Assembly (NCBI GenBank): GCA_900119285.1
Contig: FPIT01000003.1
Coordinates: 248,001 to 312,000 of the forward strand
Source of the DNA: Prevotellaceae bacterium HUN156
GTDB taxonomy: Bacteria; Bacteroidota; Bacteroidia; Bacteroidales; Bacteroidaceae
Direction: 5' to 3'
DNA length: 64,000 bases
The translations under genes and the position numbers were made by a program. The notes under the pieces are model-generated. The model saw only the letters and a program-made list of their open reading frames with translations, was not told the DNA's origin and made no database searches. The first letter of the stretch is position 1; each line of letters starts with the position of its first letter. Below, in pieces: positions 1 to 10,186 of the stretch.

Positions 1-21
1 AAAATAAAAACACTATAACAA

Positions 22-1170
22 ATGAAGAAAATCTTATCAGTTGTAGCCTTTATGGCTATTGCAATGCTGACGGCCTGCTCTACTAAGGCCGACTCTACAG
101 AAGGAGTAAACAACTTCCGTATTAAGCGAGGAACAAACCTAAGTCACTGGCTGTCTCAGTCAGAAGAGCGTGGTGAGGCTCGTCGCCTGCATATTCAAGA
201 AGACGACTTTGAGCGCCTTGAGCAGTTAGGTTTCGACTTTGTTCGTATCCCCATCGACGAGGTTCAGTTTTGGGATGAAGAAGGTAATCAGCTTCCTGAG
301 GCTTGGAATCTGCTGACCTTTGCTCTCGACCAGTGTGGCAAGCATCATCTGCGTGCTATTGTCGATTTGCACATTATCCGTTCTCACTATTTCAATGCAG
401 TCAACGAGGGTAATGGCAGTGCCAATACCTTGTTTACTTCTGAGAAGTCTCAGCAGGATTTGATTAACTTGTGGTATCAACTTTCTGATGTGTTGAAAGG
501 ATACAGCAACGACTCTGTAGCCTACGAATTTATGAACGAGCCTGTAGCTGAAGAGCATGAGCAGTGGAACAAACTGGTGGCTAAGGTACACAAAGCACTC
601 CGTGAGCGTGAGCCACAGCGTACACTTGTTATCGGTTCTAATCGTTGGCAGGGTTATGAAACCATGAAATATCTGAAGGTTCCTGAGGGTGATAAGAATA
701 TCATTCTCTCTTTCCACTATTACAACCCCATGATTCTGACCCACTATGGTGCATGGTGGACTCCCGTAGGCAAGTACACAGGTAAAGTAAACTATCCTGG
801 TGTCCTCGTTTCTAAGGAAGACTATGAGGCATCTTCAGACTCTGTTAAGGCACTGATTGATGAGAACCATTTCAATACTCAGGTATGGGATATCAATAAG
901 ATTCGTGAAGACTTCAAGGATGCTATCGCCGTGGCTAAGAAGTATAATCTCCAGCTCTTCTGTGGTGAGTGGGGTGTCTATGAGCCAGTAGATCGCGAAT
1001 TGGCCTATAAGTGGACAAAGGATATGCTCTCAGTCTTCGATGAGTTTAATATTGCTTGGACCACTTGGTGCTATGATGCAGACTTCGGTTTCTGGGATCA
1101 GCAGAAGAATGACTATAAGGATAAACCATTGGTTGATGTCCTGATGTCAGGCAAAGGACTGGAGAAGTAA
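22..1170 (+). CDS. GH5-family endo-beta-glucanase lipoprotein
   Basis: A glycoside hydrolase family 5 enzyme of 382 aa, probably an endo-beta-1,4-glucanase or related beta-glucanase. A lipoprotein leader ends in the lipobox LTAC (Cys19), so it is expected at the outer membrane. The GH5 acid/base motif MNEP is visible with Glu at about residue 173, and the nucleophile motif CGEWG with Glu at about 316; the barrel starts near residue 33 (KRGTNLSHW). It is followed 35 nt later by a GH94 phosphorylase and then by SusC/SusD, so it likely cuts the polysaccharide whose fragments are imported. Only 21 bases lie upstream, so the promoter and any earlier PUL gene are outside the window. The family is clear; the exact substrate (cellulose, mixed-linkage glucan or glucomannan) is inference. 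Confidence 0.9.
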   Translation: MKKILSVVAFMAIAMLTACSTKADSTEGVNNFRIKRGTNLSHWLSQSEERGEARRLHIQEDDFERLEQLGFDFVRIPIDEVQFWDEEGNQLPEAWNLLTFALDQCGKHHLRAIVDLHIIRSHYFNAVNEGNGSANTLFTSEKSQQDLINLWYQLSDVLKGYSNDSVAYEFMNEPVAEEHEQWNKLVAKVHKALREREPQRTLVIGSNRWQGYETMKYLKVPEGDKNIILSFHYYNPMILTHYGAWWTPVGKYTGKVNYPGVLVSKEDYEASSDSVKALIDENHFNTQVWDINKIREDFKDAIAVAKKYNLQLFCGEWGVYEPVDRELAYKWTKDMLSVFDEFNIAWTTWCYDADFGFWDQQKNDYKDKPLVDVLMSGKGLEK

Positions 1171-1205
1171 TATAATAAGGAAAAGAATCAAATACTAATA
1201 ATAAT

Positions 1206-3695
1206 ATGAAGACATTTGGACATTTTGATGATGCTCATCGCGAGTATGTGATTACAGACCCTGCCACTCCGTTCCCTTGGATTAACTATCTGGGTAATGA
1301 AGACTTCTTTGGTCTGATATCAAATACTGCGGGAGGCTACGACTTCTATAAAGATGCCAAATTCCGTCGTATCACTCGTTATCGCTACAATGGTGTCCCC
1401 ATGGATGCCGGTGGCCGTTATTTCTATATCAATGATGGTGGTACTGTATGGAATCCTGGTTGGAAGCCTTGTAAGACTCCTCTTGACAGCTATGAGTGTC
1501 GTCACGGAATGAACTATACTCGTATCACGGGTAGTAAGAATGGCATTGAGGCTTCAGTACTCTTCTTTGTTCCCTTGCATACATGGGCAGAAGTGCAGAA
1601 GTTAACCCTGAAGAATACCACTAATGAAGTAAAGCAGTTGAAGCTCTTCAGCTTCACTGAGTGGTGTCTGTGGAATGCTGCCACAGATATGGAGAACTTC
1701 CAGCGTAACTGGTCTACTGGTGAGGTGGAGATTGAAGATTTCTCTACCATCTATCATAAGACCGAGTATAAGGAGCGTCGCAATCACTATGCCTATTATG
1801 CGCTGACCAATGTGCAGGCTGATGGTTATGATACCGATCGCGAGTCGTTTATCGGACTTTATAACGACTTCTCTAATCCTCAGTGTGTGATGGCTGGTAA
1901 GCCTGCCAACTCACTGGCTCATGGTTGGAGTCCTATTGCCTCTCACTATGTAGAGGTTAGCCTGCAGCCTGGCGAGGAGAAAGACTTTATCTTCGTACTG
2001 GGATATGTAGAAAACGAGCAAGACGAGAAGTTCTCTCAAGAGGATATTGCTCGCAAGCAGCGTGGTGAGTTGCTCTCATCACAGGATTCTGACGTCACAC
2101 TCGTCAATAAGAAAAAGGCCTATGAGGTTATCCAGCGCTTCTCTACTGTCGAGGCTGTTGATGCTGCCTTCGAGGAGTTGCGCCAGTTGTGGGATCAGCT
2201 GCTGTCTAAGTTCTCTGTTAAGAGTGCCGACGACCGTCTGAACCGTATGGTCAACATCTGGAACCAGTATCAGTGTATGATTACCTTCTGCTTCTCTCGC
2301 AGTGCTTCATTCTTCGAGAGTGGTGTAGGCCGTGGTATGGGATTCCGCGATTCTAACCAAGACTTAGTAGGTTTCGTACATCAGATTCCTAGCCGTGCTC
2401 GTCAGCGCATCATTGATATTGCCTCTACCCAGTTCCCTGATGGTGGATGCTATCACCAGTATCAGCCCCTTACTAAGCGTGGTAATAATGATATCGGTGG
2501 TGGTTTCAACGATGACCCCTGCTGGCTCATCTTCGGTACTGTTGCATATATCAAGGAGACGGGCGACTTCTCTATCCTTGACGAGATGGTACCCTTCGAC
2601 AATCAGCCTGGTACAGAGGTGTCACTCTTCGAGCACCTGCGCATCTCTTTCAATCATGTAGTTGAGAACCTTGGTCCTCACATGCTGCCACTTATTGGTC
2701 GTGCCGACTGGAACGACTGTCTGAACCTCAACTGCTTCTCTTGGGATCCCAACGAGTCATTCCAGACTACTGAGAACCAGAGCGAAGGCTCTAAGGCTGA
2801 GTCTCTGATGATTGCCGGTCTCTTCGTATTTACTGGAAAGCAGTATGTAGAACTCTGCGAGAAGATGGCCAAGCACGATGAGGCTCAACGTGCTCAGCAG
2901 TGTATCGACGCCATGGTTGAGGCTGTCAAGAAGCATGGTTGGGATGGTGAGTGGTATCTGCGTGCCTATGACTTCTATGGCAATAAGATTGGCTCTCACG
3001 AAAATGAAGAAGGTAAGATCTTCATCGAGTCGCAAGGTTTCTGTACGATGGCAGGTATCGGACAGGAAGAAGGAATGGTTGACAAGGCACTGGACGCATG
3101 TAAGCGCTATTTGGATAGCGAGCATGGTATGGTGCTCAACAATCCCGCTTTCACTAAGTACTATGTAGAGATGGGTGAGATTAGCTCTTATCCCGCTGGT
3201 TACAAAGAGAATGCCGGTATCTTCTGCCACAACAATCCTTGGGTGATTATTGGTGAGACTGTTGCTCATCGTGGTAACGATGCTTGGGAACACTATACCA
3301 AGATTTGTCCTGCATGGATTGAAGACCAGCAGCTCCATAAGGTAGAGCCTTATGTTTACTGTCAGATGGTAGCCGGTAAGGATGCCGCTAAGCCTGGTGA
3401 GGGTAAGAACTCTTGGCTCACGGGTACAGCAGCATGGAACTGGTACACCATTACCCAGTTCATTCTGGGTATCAAGCCCACCTATGATGGCATCGAGATT
3501 GACCCCTGTATTCCTTCTACACTCAAGGAGTATAGCGTTCAGCGTATCCTGCGTGATGCTACTTTCGATATCACCGTTCTCAACCCAGAGGGCAAGCAGA
3601 GTGGTGTCACTTCGATTGTAGTCGATGGTCAGCCTGTTGATGGTAACGTCATCAAGGCTACACCAGGTCATCATACCGTAGTAGTGAATATGTAA
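1206..3695 (+). CDS. GH94 cellobiose/cellodextrin phosphorylase
   Basis: A glycoside phosphorylase of family GH94 (829 aa, close to the roughly 820 aa of characterised cellobiose phosphorylases). It would split cellobiose or a cello-oligosaccharide with inorganic phosphate to glucose 1-phosphate. The N-terminal beta-sandwich starts directly ([15 protein letters not shown]) with no signal peptide, so the enzyme is cytoplasmic. The catalytic-domain motifs [12 protein letters not shown] and [10 protein letters not shown] are present; the general acid of this family is the Asp in the DWND motif (about residues 501-504). The gene sits in line with the upstream GH5 and the downstream SusC/D pair, which fits phosphorolysis of the imported oligosaccharide. 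Cellobiose is the most likely substrate, but cellodextrin or laminaribiose phosphorylase cannot be excluded. Confidence 0.9.
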   Translation: MKTFGHFDDAHREYVITDPATPFPWINYLGNEDFFGLISNTAGGYDFYKDAKFRRITRYRYNGVPMDAGGRYFYINDGGTVWNPGWKPCKTPLDSYECRHGMNYTRITGSKNGIEASVLFFVPLHTWAEVQKLTLKNTTNEVKQLKLFSFTEWCLWNAATDMENFQRNWSTGEVEIEDFSTIYHKTEYKERRNHYAYYALTNVQADGYDTDRESFIGLYNDFSNPQCVMAGKPANSLAHGWSPIASHYVEVSLQPGEEKDFIFVLGYVENEQDEKFSQEDIARKQRGELLSSQDSDVTLVNKKKAYEVIQRFSTVEAVDAAFEELRQLWDQLLSKFSVKSADDRLNRMVNIWNQYQCMITFCFSRSASFFESGVGRGMGFRDSNQDLVGFVHQIPSRARQRIIDIASTQFPDGGCYHQYQPLTKRGNNDIGGGFNDDPCWLIFGTVAYIKETGDFSILDEMVPFDNQPGTEVSLFEHLRISFNHVVENLGPHMLPLIGRADWNDCLNLNCFSWDPNESFQTTENQSEGSKAESLMIAGLFVFTGKQYVELCEKMAKHDEAQRAQQCIDAMVEAVKKHGWDGEWYLRAYDFYGNKIGSHENEEGKIFIESQGFCTMAGIGQEEGMVDKALDACKRYLDSEHGMVLNNPAFTKYYVEMGEISSYPAGYKENAGIFCHNNPWVIIGETVAHRGNDAWEHYTKICPAWIEDQQLHKVEPYVYCQMVAGKDAAKPGEGKNSWLTGTAAWNWYTITQFILGIKPTYDGIEIDPCIPSTLKEYSVQRILRDATFDITVLNPEGKQSGVTSIVVDGQPVDGNVIKATPGHHTVVVNM

Positions 3696-3737
3696 TCCCT
3701 ATTTTAACTATCATAACAACTAAAAAAACATCTAACA

Positions 3738-6700
3738 ATGAACAAAAGAACAATGTTTCTTTGTCTGCTTAGCGCAGGCATGATGTGGATGCCAATGCTG
3801 GCTGATGCCGCTACGAACAATCGTGCGGAACAGGCTGCAGCAGCTCCCGATGACCGCGAGATTAGTGGTACTGTCGAGGATGCTAATGGCCCACTGATTG
3901 GTGCTTCTGTCAAGGTGGTAGGTGCCAATACTGGTACTATTACCGACTATGACGGTAACTTTAAAATCAAGTGTAAGGCTGGTGCCGTATTGGAGGTAAG
4001 CTATGTAGGCTACACCACCAAGCAGGTGAAGGCTCAACAGGGCATGAAGATTGTCCTCGACGAGGACAAGACCGTGCTCGATGAAGTGGTTGTTACCGCT
4101 CTTGGCATCAAGCGCGACCGCAAGGCGCTGGGTTATGGTGTCTCTGAGGTGAAGGGTGAAGAACTCACCAAGGCTAAGGAGACCAATGTTATCAACTCTC
4201 TTTCTGGTAAGGTGGCCGGTCTTGTAGTGCAGAATACTGCAGGTGGTGCCTCTGGTTCTACTCGTGTATTGCTTCGTGGTAACACCGAGATTTCTGGTAA
4301 CAATCAGCCATTGTATGTAATCGATGGTGTGCCCTTGGACAACACTAACTTCGGTAGTGCTGGTACAGAGGGTGGTTACGACCTCGGTGATGGTATCTCT
4401 GCCATCAACCCCGATGATATCGAGAACATGACCGTGCTGAAGGGTCCTGCTGCTTCTGCTCTTTATGGTAGCCGCGCCTCTCACGGTGTCATCCTGATTA
4501 CCACAAAGAAGGCTGACAAGGACAAGGTTTCTGTAGAATATAATGGTTCGCTCACTTTTGATACTCAGAACTCACAGTGGGACGATATCCAGCAGATTTA
4601 CGGTATGGGTTACAATGGTGCCTATAGTCCTACAGCCACCTCTGGTACCAACTCTAGCTGGGGTGCCAAGGCTGACAACCTGAATGTGGAGTATTTCGAC
4701 CACGCTAAGCGTCCATTCTATATGTATCGCGACAATGTCAGCGGGTTCTTCCGCACAGGTCTCACCACCCAGAACACTGCCATCCTGAGTGTCAACTCTG
4801 GCAAGACGGGTGTTCGTTTCTCTGTTACCGACATGCGCAACAAGGACATTCTTCCTAACACCCACATGAGCCGTGACAACTTCAATCTGCGTGTCACCAC
4901 TGCTGCTGGTCCTGTTGATTTCGACTTCACAGCCAACTACACTCGTGAGGATGTAAAGAACCGTCCCGCATTGGGCGACTCTCAGAGCAACGTAGGTAAG
5001 AACCTCATGACCTTGGCTGGTACCTACAGTCAGGACTGGTTGAAGAACTACGAGACTGCCGAGGGTGAGTATGCCAACTGGAATGGTAACGACCAGTACA
5101 ACAAGAACCCTTACTGGGACCTCTATAAGAACGAGAATACCTCAGCTAAGGATATCTTCCGTCTGACTGCCAAGGCCATCTGGAACATCAACGACCACTT
5201 GAAGTTGCAGGGTACTATCGGTACCGATATGAACTTCATGACCTTCGATGACTTCGTAGCCCGCACTACTCCTGGTAAGCTGGCTGGTCAGTTGCAGAGT
5301 CAGAACTTCAACAACCGCACCTTGAATGCCGAGTTGCTCGCACTGTATAACAATCAGTTTGGTGACTTCGACGTAAATGCTACCCTGGGTGGTAACATCT
5401 TCAAGGTAAACAACAAGACAGACATCTTCACTGGTATGGACCAGCAGATGAAGAACGTAGTAGCTATCATGAACTATGCCGAGCAGAGTGTTCAGCGCAA
5501 CACCTACAAGAAGCAGATTAACTCTCTCTTCGGTTCTGCCAGCGTAGGTTATCTGCATACCTACTACTTGGAGGCTACCCTGCGTGGTGACAAGTCTTCT
5601 ACACTGCCTACCAACAACAATGTATATGTATATCCTTCATTCTCTGGTAGCGTAGTCTTCTCAGAGTGGATTAAGAATAAGAATCTGATTAACTATGGTA
5701 AGATTCGTGCTTCTTGGGCACAGGTAGGTAGCGATACCGATCCTTATCAGTTGGATCTGACTTACTCTACTGCTAAGTACTCTTACGGTGGCTATGTTAT
5801 CGGTATGATTAACAACGACGTTAAGCCTAACAGAGATTTGAAGCCTACTCGCACCAACTCTTTCGAGCTCGGTCTTGAGATGAAGCTCTTCCGTGGTCGT
5901 CTGGGTGTTGACGTTACTTACTACAATCAGTTGTCTAAGGACCAGATTATCCGTCTGGCCACCTCTTCAACCTCTGGTTATAACTACAGCCTGATCAATG
6001 CCGGTGAGATTCAGAACAAGGGTATTGAGGTAGCCCTCAATGGTCGTGTACTGCAGATTAAGGACTTTGCTTGGGATGCAGGTGTCAACTTCTCTAAGAA
6101 CATCAACAAGGTTAACTCACTCGTTGACGGTATGAACTACTTCGAGATTGAGAAGGCCACATGGTGTGGTGTTTCTGTAGGTGCTGAGGTTGGTAAGAAC
6201 TACGGTTCTATCACTGGTAAGGACTTCCGCCGTACTGCCGATGGTCAGGTAATCATCAATGCTACTACTGGTCTGCCTGAGGTTGACGACAAGACCCACA
6301 CACTGGGTAATGCCTCTTGGGATTGGACAGGTGGTTTCTATTCTACCTTTACTTATAAGAACTTCCGCCTCTCTGCAGGCTTCGACGTGAAGGTTGGTGC
6401 TGACCTCTTCTCTATGTCTATGCGTTCAGCTTATGCCACTGGTAAGGCTTCTGGCACACTGGCTGGTCGTGAGGAGTGGTATCGCTCTGAGGAGAACCGC
6501 AAGGCTGCTAACATGACACTCGACGAGTGGCGTGCTGCTGGCAAGTGCGAGGGTTACATCGTTCCTGGTATGATTGAGATGCGCGACGAAGAGGGCAATG
6601 TTCTGGGCTATAAGCAGAACGATATCCCCGTTAACCCCGAGAACTATTGGAAGACCGCTTCTGAGAATGCTCCCTCTATGTTCATCTATGACAACTCTTA

Positions 6701-6929
6701 CATCAAGTGTCGTGAGATTACCCTTGGCTACACCTTCCCCGAGAAGTGGTTGGGCAAGAAGGTTCAGAGCCTCAGCGTATCGTTCGTAGCTCGTAACCCA
6801 TTCATCGTTTGGAAGAACATTCCTAACATCGATCCAGACTCTGGTTACAACACCTCTGGTCTTGGTCTGGAGTATGGTTCGCTGCCCTCACGCCGTAGCT
6901 ATGGTATCAATGTCAATGTTAAATTCTAA
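3738..6929 (+). CDS. SusC/RagA TonB-dependent outer-membrane transporter
   Basis: A SusC-type TonB-dependent transporter (1063 aa) that imports oligosaccharides across the outer membrane with its SusD partner. A signal peptide (to about residue 25, ADAA) is followed by a CarboxypepD_reg-like domain (ISGTVEDANGPLIGASV, about 42-120), then the plug domain (KVAGLVVQ, YVIDGVPLD, LYGSRASHGVILITTKK) and a long beta-barrel to the C-terminus (SYGINVNVKF, ending in an aromatic residue). SusD begins 18 nt downstream. The context of GH5 and GH94 predicts a beta-glucan-derived substrate. Confidence 0.95.
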   Translation: MNKRTMFLCLLSAGMMWMPMLADAATNNRAEQAAAAPDDREISGTVEDANGPLIGASVKVVGANTGTITDYDGNFKIKCKAGAVLEVSYVGYTTKQVKAQQGMKIVLDEDKTVLDEVVVTALGIKRDRKALGYGVSEVKGEELTKAKETNVINSLSGKVAGLVVQNTAGGASGSTRVLLRGNTEISGNNQPLYVIDGVPLDNTNFGSAGTEGGYDLGDGISAINPDDIENMTVLKGPAASALYGSRASHGVILITTKKADKDKVSVEYNGSLTFDTQNSQWDDIQQIYGMGYNGAYSPTATSGTNSSWGAKADNLNVEYFDHAKRPFYMYRDNVSGFFRTGLTTQNTAILSVNSGKTGVRFSVTDMRNKDILPNTHMSRDNFNLRVTTAAGPVDFDFTANYTREDVKNRPALGDSQSNVGKNLMTLAGTYSQDWLKNYETAEGEYANWNGNDQYNKNPYWDLYKNENTSAKDIFRLTAKAIWNINDHLKLQGTIGTDMNFMTFDDFVARTTPGKLAGQLQSQNFNNRTLNAELLALYNNQFGDFDVNATLGGNIFKVNNKTDIFTGMDQQMKNVVAIMNYAEQSVQRNTYKKQINSLFGSASVGYLHTYYLEATLRGDKSSTLPTNNNVYVYPSFSGSVVFSEWIKNKNLINYGKIRASWAQVGSDTDPYQLDLTYSTAKYSYGGYVIGMINNDVKPNRDLKPTRTNSFELGLEMKLFRGRLGVDVTYYNQLSKDQIIRLATSSTSGYNYSLINAGEIQNKGIEVALNGRVLQIKDFAWDAGVNFSKNINKVNSLVDGMNYFEIEKATWCGVSVGAEVGKNYGSITGKDFRRTADGQVIINATTGLPEVDDKTHTLGNASWDWTGGFYSTFTYKNFRLSAGFDVKVGADLFSMSMRSAYATGKASGTLAGREEWYRSEENRKAANMTLDEWRAAGKCEGYIVPGMIEMRDEEGNVLGYKQNDIPVNPENYWKTASENAPSMFIYDNSYIKCREITLGYTFPEKWLGKKVQSLSVSFVARNPFIVWKNIPNIDPDSGYNTSGLGLEYGSLPSRRSYGINVNVKF

Positions 6930-6947
6930 AGAGGAGGAGGAACTATT

Positions 6948-8684
6948 ATGACTACAAAATATTTCAAGAATACACTTGCTGCCTTTGTTGTAGGATGTGG
7001 CTTGCTCGCTACTACAGCCTGCAGCGATAGCTACATGGAAGAGGTTAACACCGACGATAGTAAGGCCTCTTACATTGAGCCTAGCGCACAGCTCACCACA
7101 GCCCTGTTGCAGACCTATGGCGACTTTGGACTGATGGATACCTATCGTAGCTATATCACTGGTTTCACTCAGCACTTTGCTGGTGGTTGGAACGTCAGCA
7201 ACTATGCTGGTGCCGTTCATGCACAAGACGACCAGATGCGCCTCGTATGGGACCAGTTCTATTCAGTAGCTATCAAGAATATGGTTGATGCTATTGCCAA
7301 CTCTGAGGATAAGCCCAACACCAATGCAGCTCTGCGCATTCACCGTGTTTATCTGATGTCAGTACTTACCGACATCTATGGTGACATTCCTTGCACAGAG
7401 GCTGGTCAGGGTTTCGTAAAGGGCATTTCTAACCCCAAATACGAGACACAGGAAGAGATTTACAACTTCTTCTTCGACGAGCTGGCTGCTTGTGTGGCAC
7501 AGTTGGGTACTGGCAACGACCGCATTGGTGGTGATGTTACCAGCATGAGTGGCGATGTTGATGCTTGGAAGCGCTACGCTAACTCACTGCGTCTGCGCTA
7601 TGCTATGCGTATCAGCGATGTTAACCCCACCAAGGCTCAGGCAGAGTTTGAGAAGGCTTTGGCTGCCGATGGTGGTTATATCCAGAGCGCTGCCGACGAT
7701 GCTTACATCATCTATACCGATGGTCCTTTCACCCTGTATGATGGTTCTCGCGACCTTGACTTCCGTGTCAATGCCCTCGGTGAGATTCTCTACGGACAGG
7801 ATCCTTCGTCACCTACCTTCGTATGCTCTACCTTCTTCGATATTATGAAGAACAGCAACGACCCACGTCTCTATCGCATCTGCCGTCACTATATCAACAC
7901 CAAGCGTGCTGAGACCAAGCCCGATCGCGAGTGGAACGTTGACGTTACCGACGAGGTGGTAGCTTATCTGGCTACTACTGGCGACTACACTCCTTGTGTA
8001 CCCGGTGCTGCATGGTGGAGCGATTGGGTAAATGCTCCTTCTAACTCAGCCATCCCCACCCTCGATAAGCTGGTGAAGATGTACCCTGAGGCTGGTTTCG
8101 ACCAGAACAACTACAACGCTCGTATGCTGCGTCCATTCCTCTCTATCGACTTCGAGATGCCCGACCGTCCAGGTGCGCTCATCAACTCTGGTGAGGTAGA
8201 GTTCCTGCTGGCTGAGGCTAAGTCTAAGGGTTGGGATGTTCCCGGCACTGTTGAAGACCACTTCAACGCTGGTATCAAGGCTTCTATGCAGTGGTTGAAT
8301 ACCCACTACCTGCAGGCCGACAAGAAGATTACCGATGCTGAGATTAACGACTTCATCGCTTCTCAGGCTACAGCTTTGGCTGCCAATGCTAAGGAAGCAA
8401 TCAATACTCAGGCTTGGATTCTGCACATGATGAACCCCTCTGAGGCTTGGGCTAACCTGCGCCGTTCAGACTATCCTGTACTGACCGACCGTACCAAGCT
8501 GGAAGTACGCAAAGACTTCCCCAGTGATGATTCTAACCTCCAGACTCCTACTCGTCTGCGTTACCCCATCCTGGAGAACCAGTACAACAGTGTCAACTAT
8601 AAGGAGGCACTCAGCCGCATGGGAGGTAAAGACGACTGGCATCACCGCCTGTGGTGGGATGTTGCCGACATCAACGTGAAGTAA
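6948..8684 (+). CDS. SusD/RagB-like surface lipoprotein
   Basis: The SusD partner (578 aa) of the preceding SusC, a helical surface lipoprotein that captures the glycan and caps the transporter. The leader ends in the lipobox LATTAC (Cys25). The fold-typical elements include the N-terminal segment of paired helices (LRIHRVYLMSVLTDIYGDIPCTEA), LRYAMRISDVNP, and a C-terminal helical part with EVEFLLAEAKSKGW. These match the SusD-like families; I would place it in the SusD-like_2 type rather than classic SusD, with moderate certainty. A strong Shine-Dalgarno-like run (gaggaggagga) precedes the start, in contrast to most genes here. Confidence 0.93.
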   Translation: MTTKYFKNTLAAFVVGCGLLATTACSDSYMEEVNTDDSKASYIEPSAQLTTALLQTYGDFGLMDTYRSYITGFTQHFAGGWNVSNYAGAVHAQDDQMRLVWDQFYSVAIKNMVDAIANSEDKPNTNAALRIHRVYLMSVLTDIYGDIPCTEAGQGFVKGISNPKYETQEEIYNFFFDELAACVAQLGTGNDRIGGDVTSMSGDVDAWKRYANSLRLRYAMRISDVNPTKAQAEFEKALAADGGYIQSAADDAYIIYTDGPFTLYDGSRDLDFRVNALGEILYGQDPSSPTFVCSTFFDIMKNSNDPRLYRICRHYINTKRAETKPDREWNVDVTDEVVAYLATTGDYTPCVPGAAWWSDWVNAPSNSAIPTLDKLVKMYPEAGFDQNNYNARMLRPFLSIDFEMPDRPGALINSGEVEFLLAEAKSKGWDVPGTVEDHFNAGIKASMQWLNTHYLQADKKITDAEINDFIASQATALAANAKEAINTQAWILHMMNPSEAWANLRRSDYPVLTDRTKLEVRKDFPSDDSNLQTPTRLRYPILENQYNSVNYKEALSRMGGKDDWHHRLWWDVADINVK

Positions 8685-8715
8685 AAACATTAAAAGGTAA
8701 AAAACGAATATAACT

Positions 8716-10080
8716 ATGATTACCAAGAATATATCAAAATATCTCGCCATGTTCCTCGTGGGCTTCGGCTTGGCAGCAACCACCAGTTGCTCTACCGACA
8801 ACGATGCTTTCTTCACGGCTGGCGAAGACGATATGCCTCGCATCTTGAACACCGACATCCCCGAGGGTAAGGGTGGCGAGCCAGGCACTATTGCAAATAT
8901 CGAGCGCACCGAGAACTTCGTATTCGATGTGCAGGTCACTCCTGCCGACTATACCACCGTTTCATGGCTCATCGACGATGAGAAGGTGTTCGAAGGTCTC
9001 TCTATCAATCAGTCTGTATTGGCTGGTGACCATATTCTCAAGATTGTAGCCACCACTACTAAGGGACTCTCTACCTCTCGCACCTGCCTGCTCAAGGTTC
9101 GTCCTTTGGCTGGTGACCCCGAACTGGCTAATGATGCTAAGTCTCGTTGGCTTACCATTGGTACCACCAAGACCATTGACTGCAAGAATGTTACTAGCAT
9201 CTCTAAGGTATTTATTGCCCAGGCCGAGGCTACTAACGTATCTTACGCTAATGGCAAGCTCACCTTCGACGTTCCTTCTATGCCAGAGGGTGACTACATG
9301 CTGACTATCGAGACTGCTGATGGCGAGCGCTTTGGCTGCAACTGGGTTACCGTTAGCAACGGAGAATATGTAGATCCAGGAGTAAAGGAGACCGTACTTT
9401 GGGAAGGCTCTACTGATATCGACTGGGGTAATAGCAATGTAAAAATCACTCCAGCAGAGATGGAAGCTGTTCCTGTAGGCGCTAAGATTCGTCTGGAATA
9501 TGAGTTGGTAGATATGGCAGAGGGCTATCATGCATTGCGTATCACTACACCTAGCTGGGGCGACAATCCCGAGGATCAGGTGGTAGCACAGTTCGACCTT
9601 AAGAGCGATACTCCTAACCCCTTCGAATTCACATACACTGAGGCTAACAAGTCTATTGTTGACGCACGTGGAGGTATGCTCATTGTAGGTTATGGCTACA
9701 GACTGAAGAAGGTTGTTGCAGTAGAGGCTGTTGCTCCTGCTGAGACAACTCTCTGGACAGGTGATGTAAATGTCGACTGGGGTAATAGCAATGTGAAAAT
9801 CACTCCAGCTGAGATGGAGGCTGTTCCTGTAGGTGCTACTATTTCTTTGGAATATGAGATGGTAGATATGCCAGAGGGCTATCATGCACTGCGTATCACT
9901 ACACCTAACTGGGGCGACAATCCCGAGGATCAGGTGGTAGCACAGTTCGACCTTAAGAGCGATACTCCTAACCCCTTCGAGTTCACTTACACCGAGGCCA
10001 ACAAGTCTATTGTAGACTCACGTGGAGGTATGCTGATAGTAGGTTATGGCTACAAGCTGAAGAAAGTTACGTTTAAATAA
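8716..10080 (+). CDS. PUL surface glycan-binding lipoprotein with duplicated C-terminal module
   Basis: A 454-aa lipoprotein in the position occupied by SusE/SusF or SGBP proteins in other PULs, thus a probable non-catalytic surface glycan-binding protein. The lipobox is ATTSC (Cys25); the leader resembles that of the preceding SusD. Residues about 60-125 look like a PKD/Ig-like domain (FVFDVQVTPADYTTVSWLID), then a second beta domain, then two near-identical modules of about 110 residues each starting at ETVLWEGSTDIDWGNSN and ETTLWTGDVNVDWGNSN. The duplicated module is not one I can name; it may be a carbohydrate-binding module. It is the last gene of the PUL and is followed by a hairpin terminator. 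Confidence 0.8.
   Translation: MITKNISKYLAMFLVGFGLAATTSCSTDNDAFFTAGEDDMPRILNTDIPEGKGGEPGTIANIERTENFVFDVQVTPADYTTVSWLIDDEKVFEGLSINQSVLAGDHILKIVATTTKGLSTSRTCLLKVRPLAGDPELANDAKSRWLTIGTTKTIDCKNVTSISKVFIAQAEATNVSYANGKLTFDVPSMPEGDYMLTIETADGERFGCNWVTVSNGEYVDPGVKETVLWEGSTDIDWGNSNVKITPAEMEAVPVGAKIRLEYELVDMAEGYHALRITTPSWGDNPEDQVVAQFDLKSDTPNPFEFTYTEANKSIVDARGGMLIVGYGYRLKKVVAVEAVAPAETTLWTGDVNVDWGNSNVKITPAEMEAVPVGATISLEYEMVDMPEGYHALRITTPNWGDNPEDQVVAQFDLKSDTPNPFEFTYTEANKSIVDSRGGMLIVGYGYKLKKVTFK
9388..10077 (+). repeat. In-frame tandem duplication of a binding module
   Basis: Two direct copies, 9388-9717 and 9742-10077, lie 354 bp apart inside the lipoprotein gene. Stretches such as 9565-9658 and 9919-10012 are almost identical at the DNA level including silent positions, whereas the linkers differ. 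This points to recent duplication or ongoing gene conversion, not to ancient repeats. Confidence 0.9.
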
Positions 10081-10107
10081 TACATACCGCAATAATCTTC
10101 AATAGCG

Positions 10108-10150
10108 GAGGGCGTGTTCATCTTAATGGTGGCACGCCCTCATTCTTTTA
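10108..10150 (+). terminator. Terminator of the beta-glucan PUL
   Basis: A perfect 9-bp stem, gagggcgtg (10108-10116) with cacgccctc (10133-10141), followed by attctttta. It lies 28 nt after the last PUL stop codon. Confidence 0.75.
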
Positions 10151-10186
10151 GTCCTCTATGATAGCTGAGCCCAAAATTGGACTGGG

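Noticed and set aside
2757..3674. 305-codon frame on the minus strand opposite GH94
   Set aside because: It lies fully antisense to a strongly conserved enzyme gene and has no recognisable domain or ribosome site; it is a codon-usage shadow.
8962..9885. 307-codon minus-strand frame opposite the PUL lipoprotein
   Set aside because: Antisense shadow; its apparent internal repeat only mirrors the duplicated module on the plus strand.
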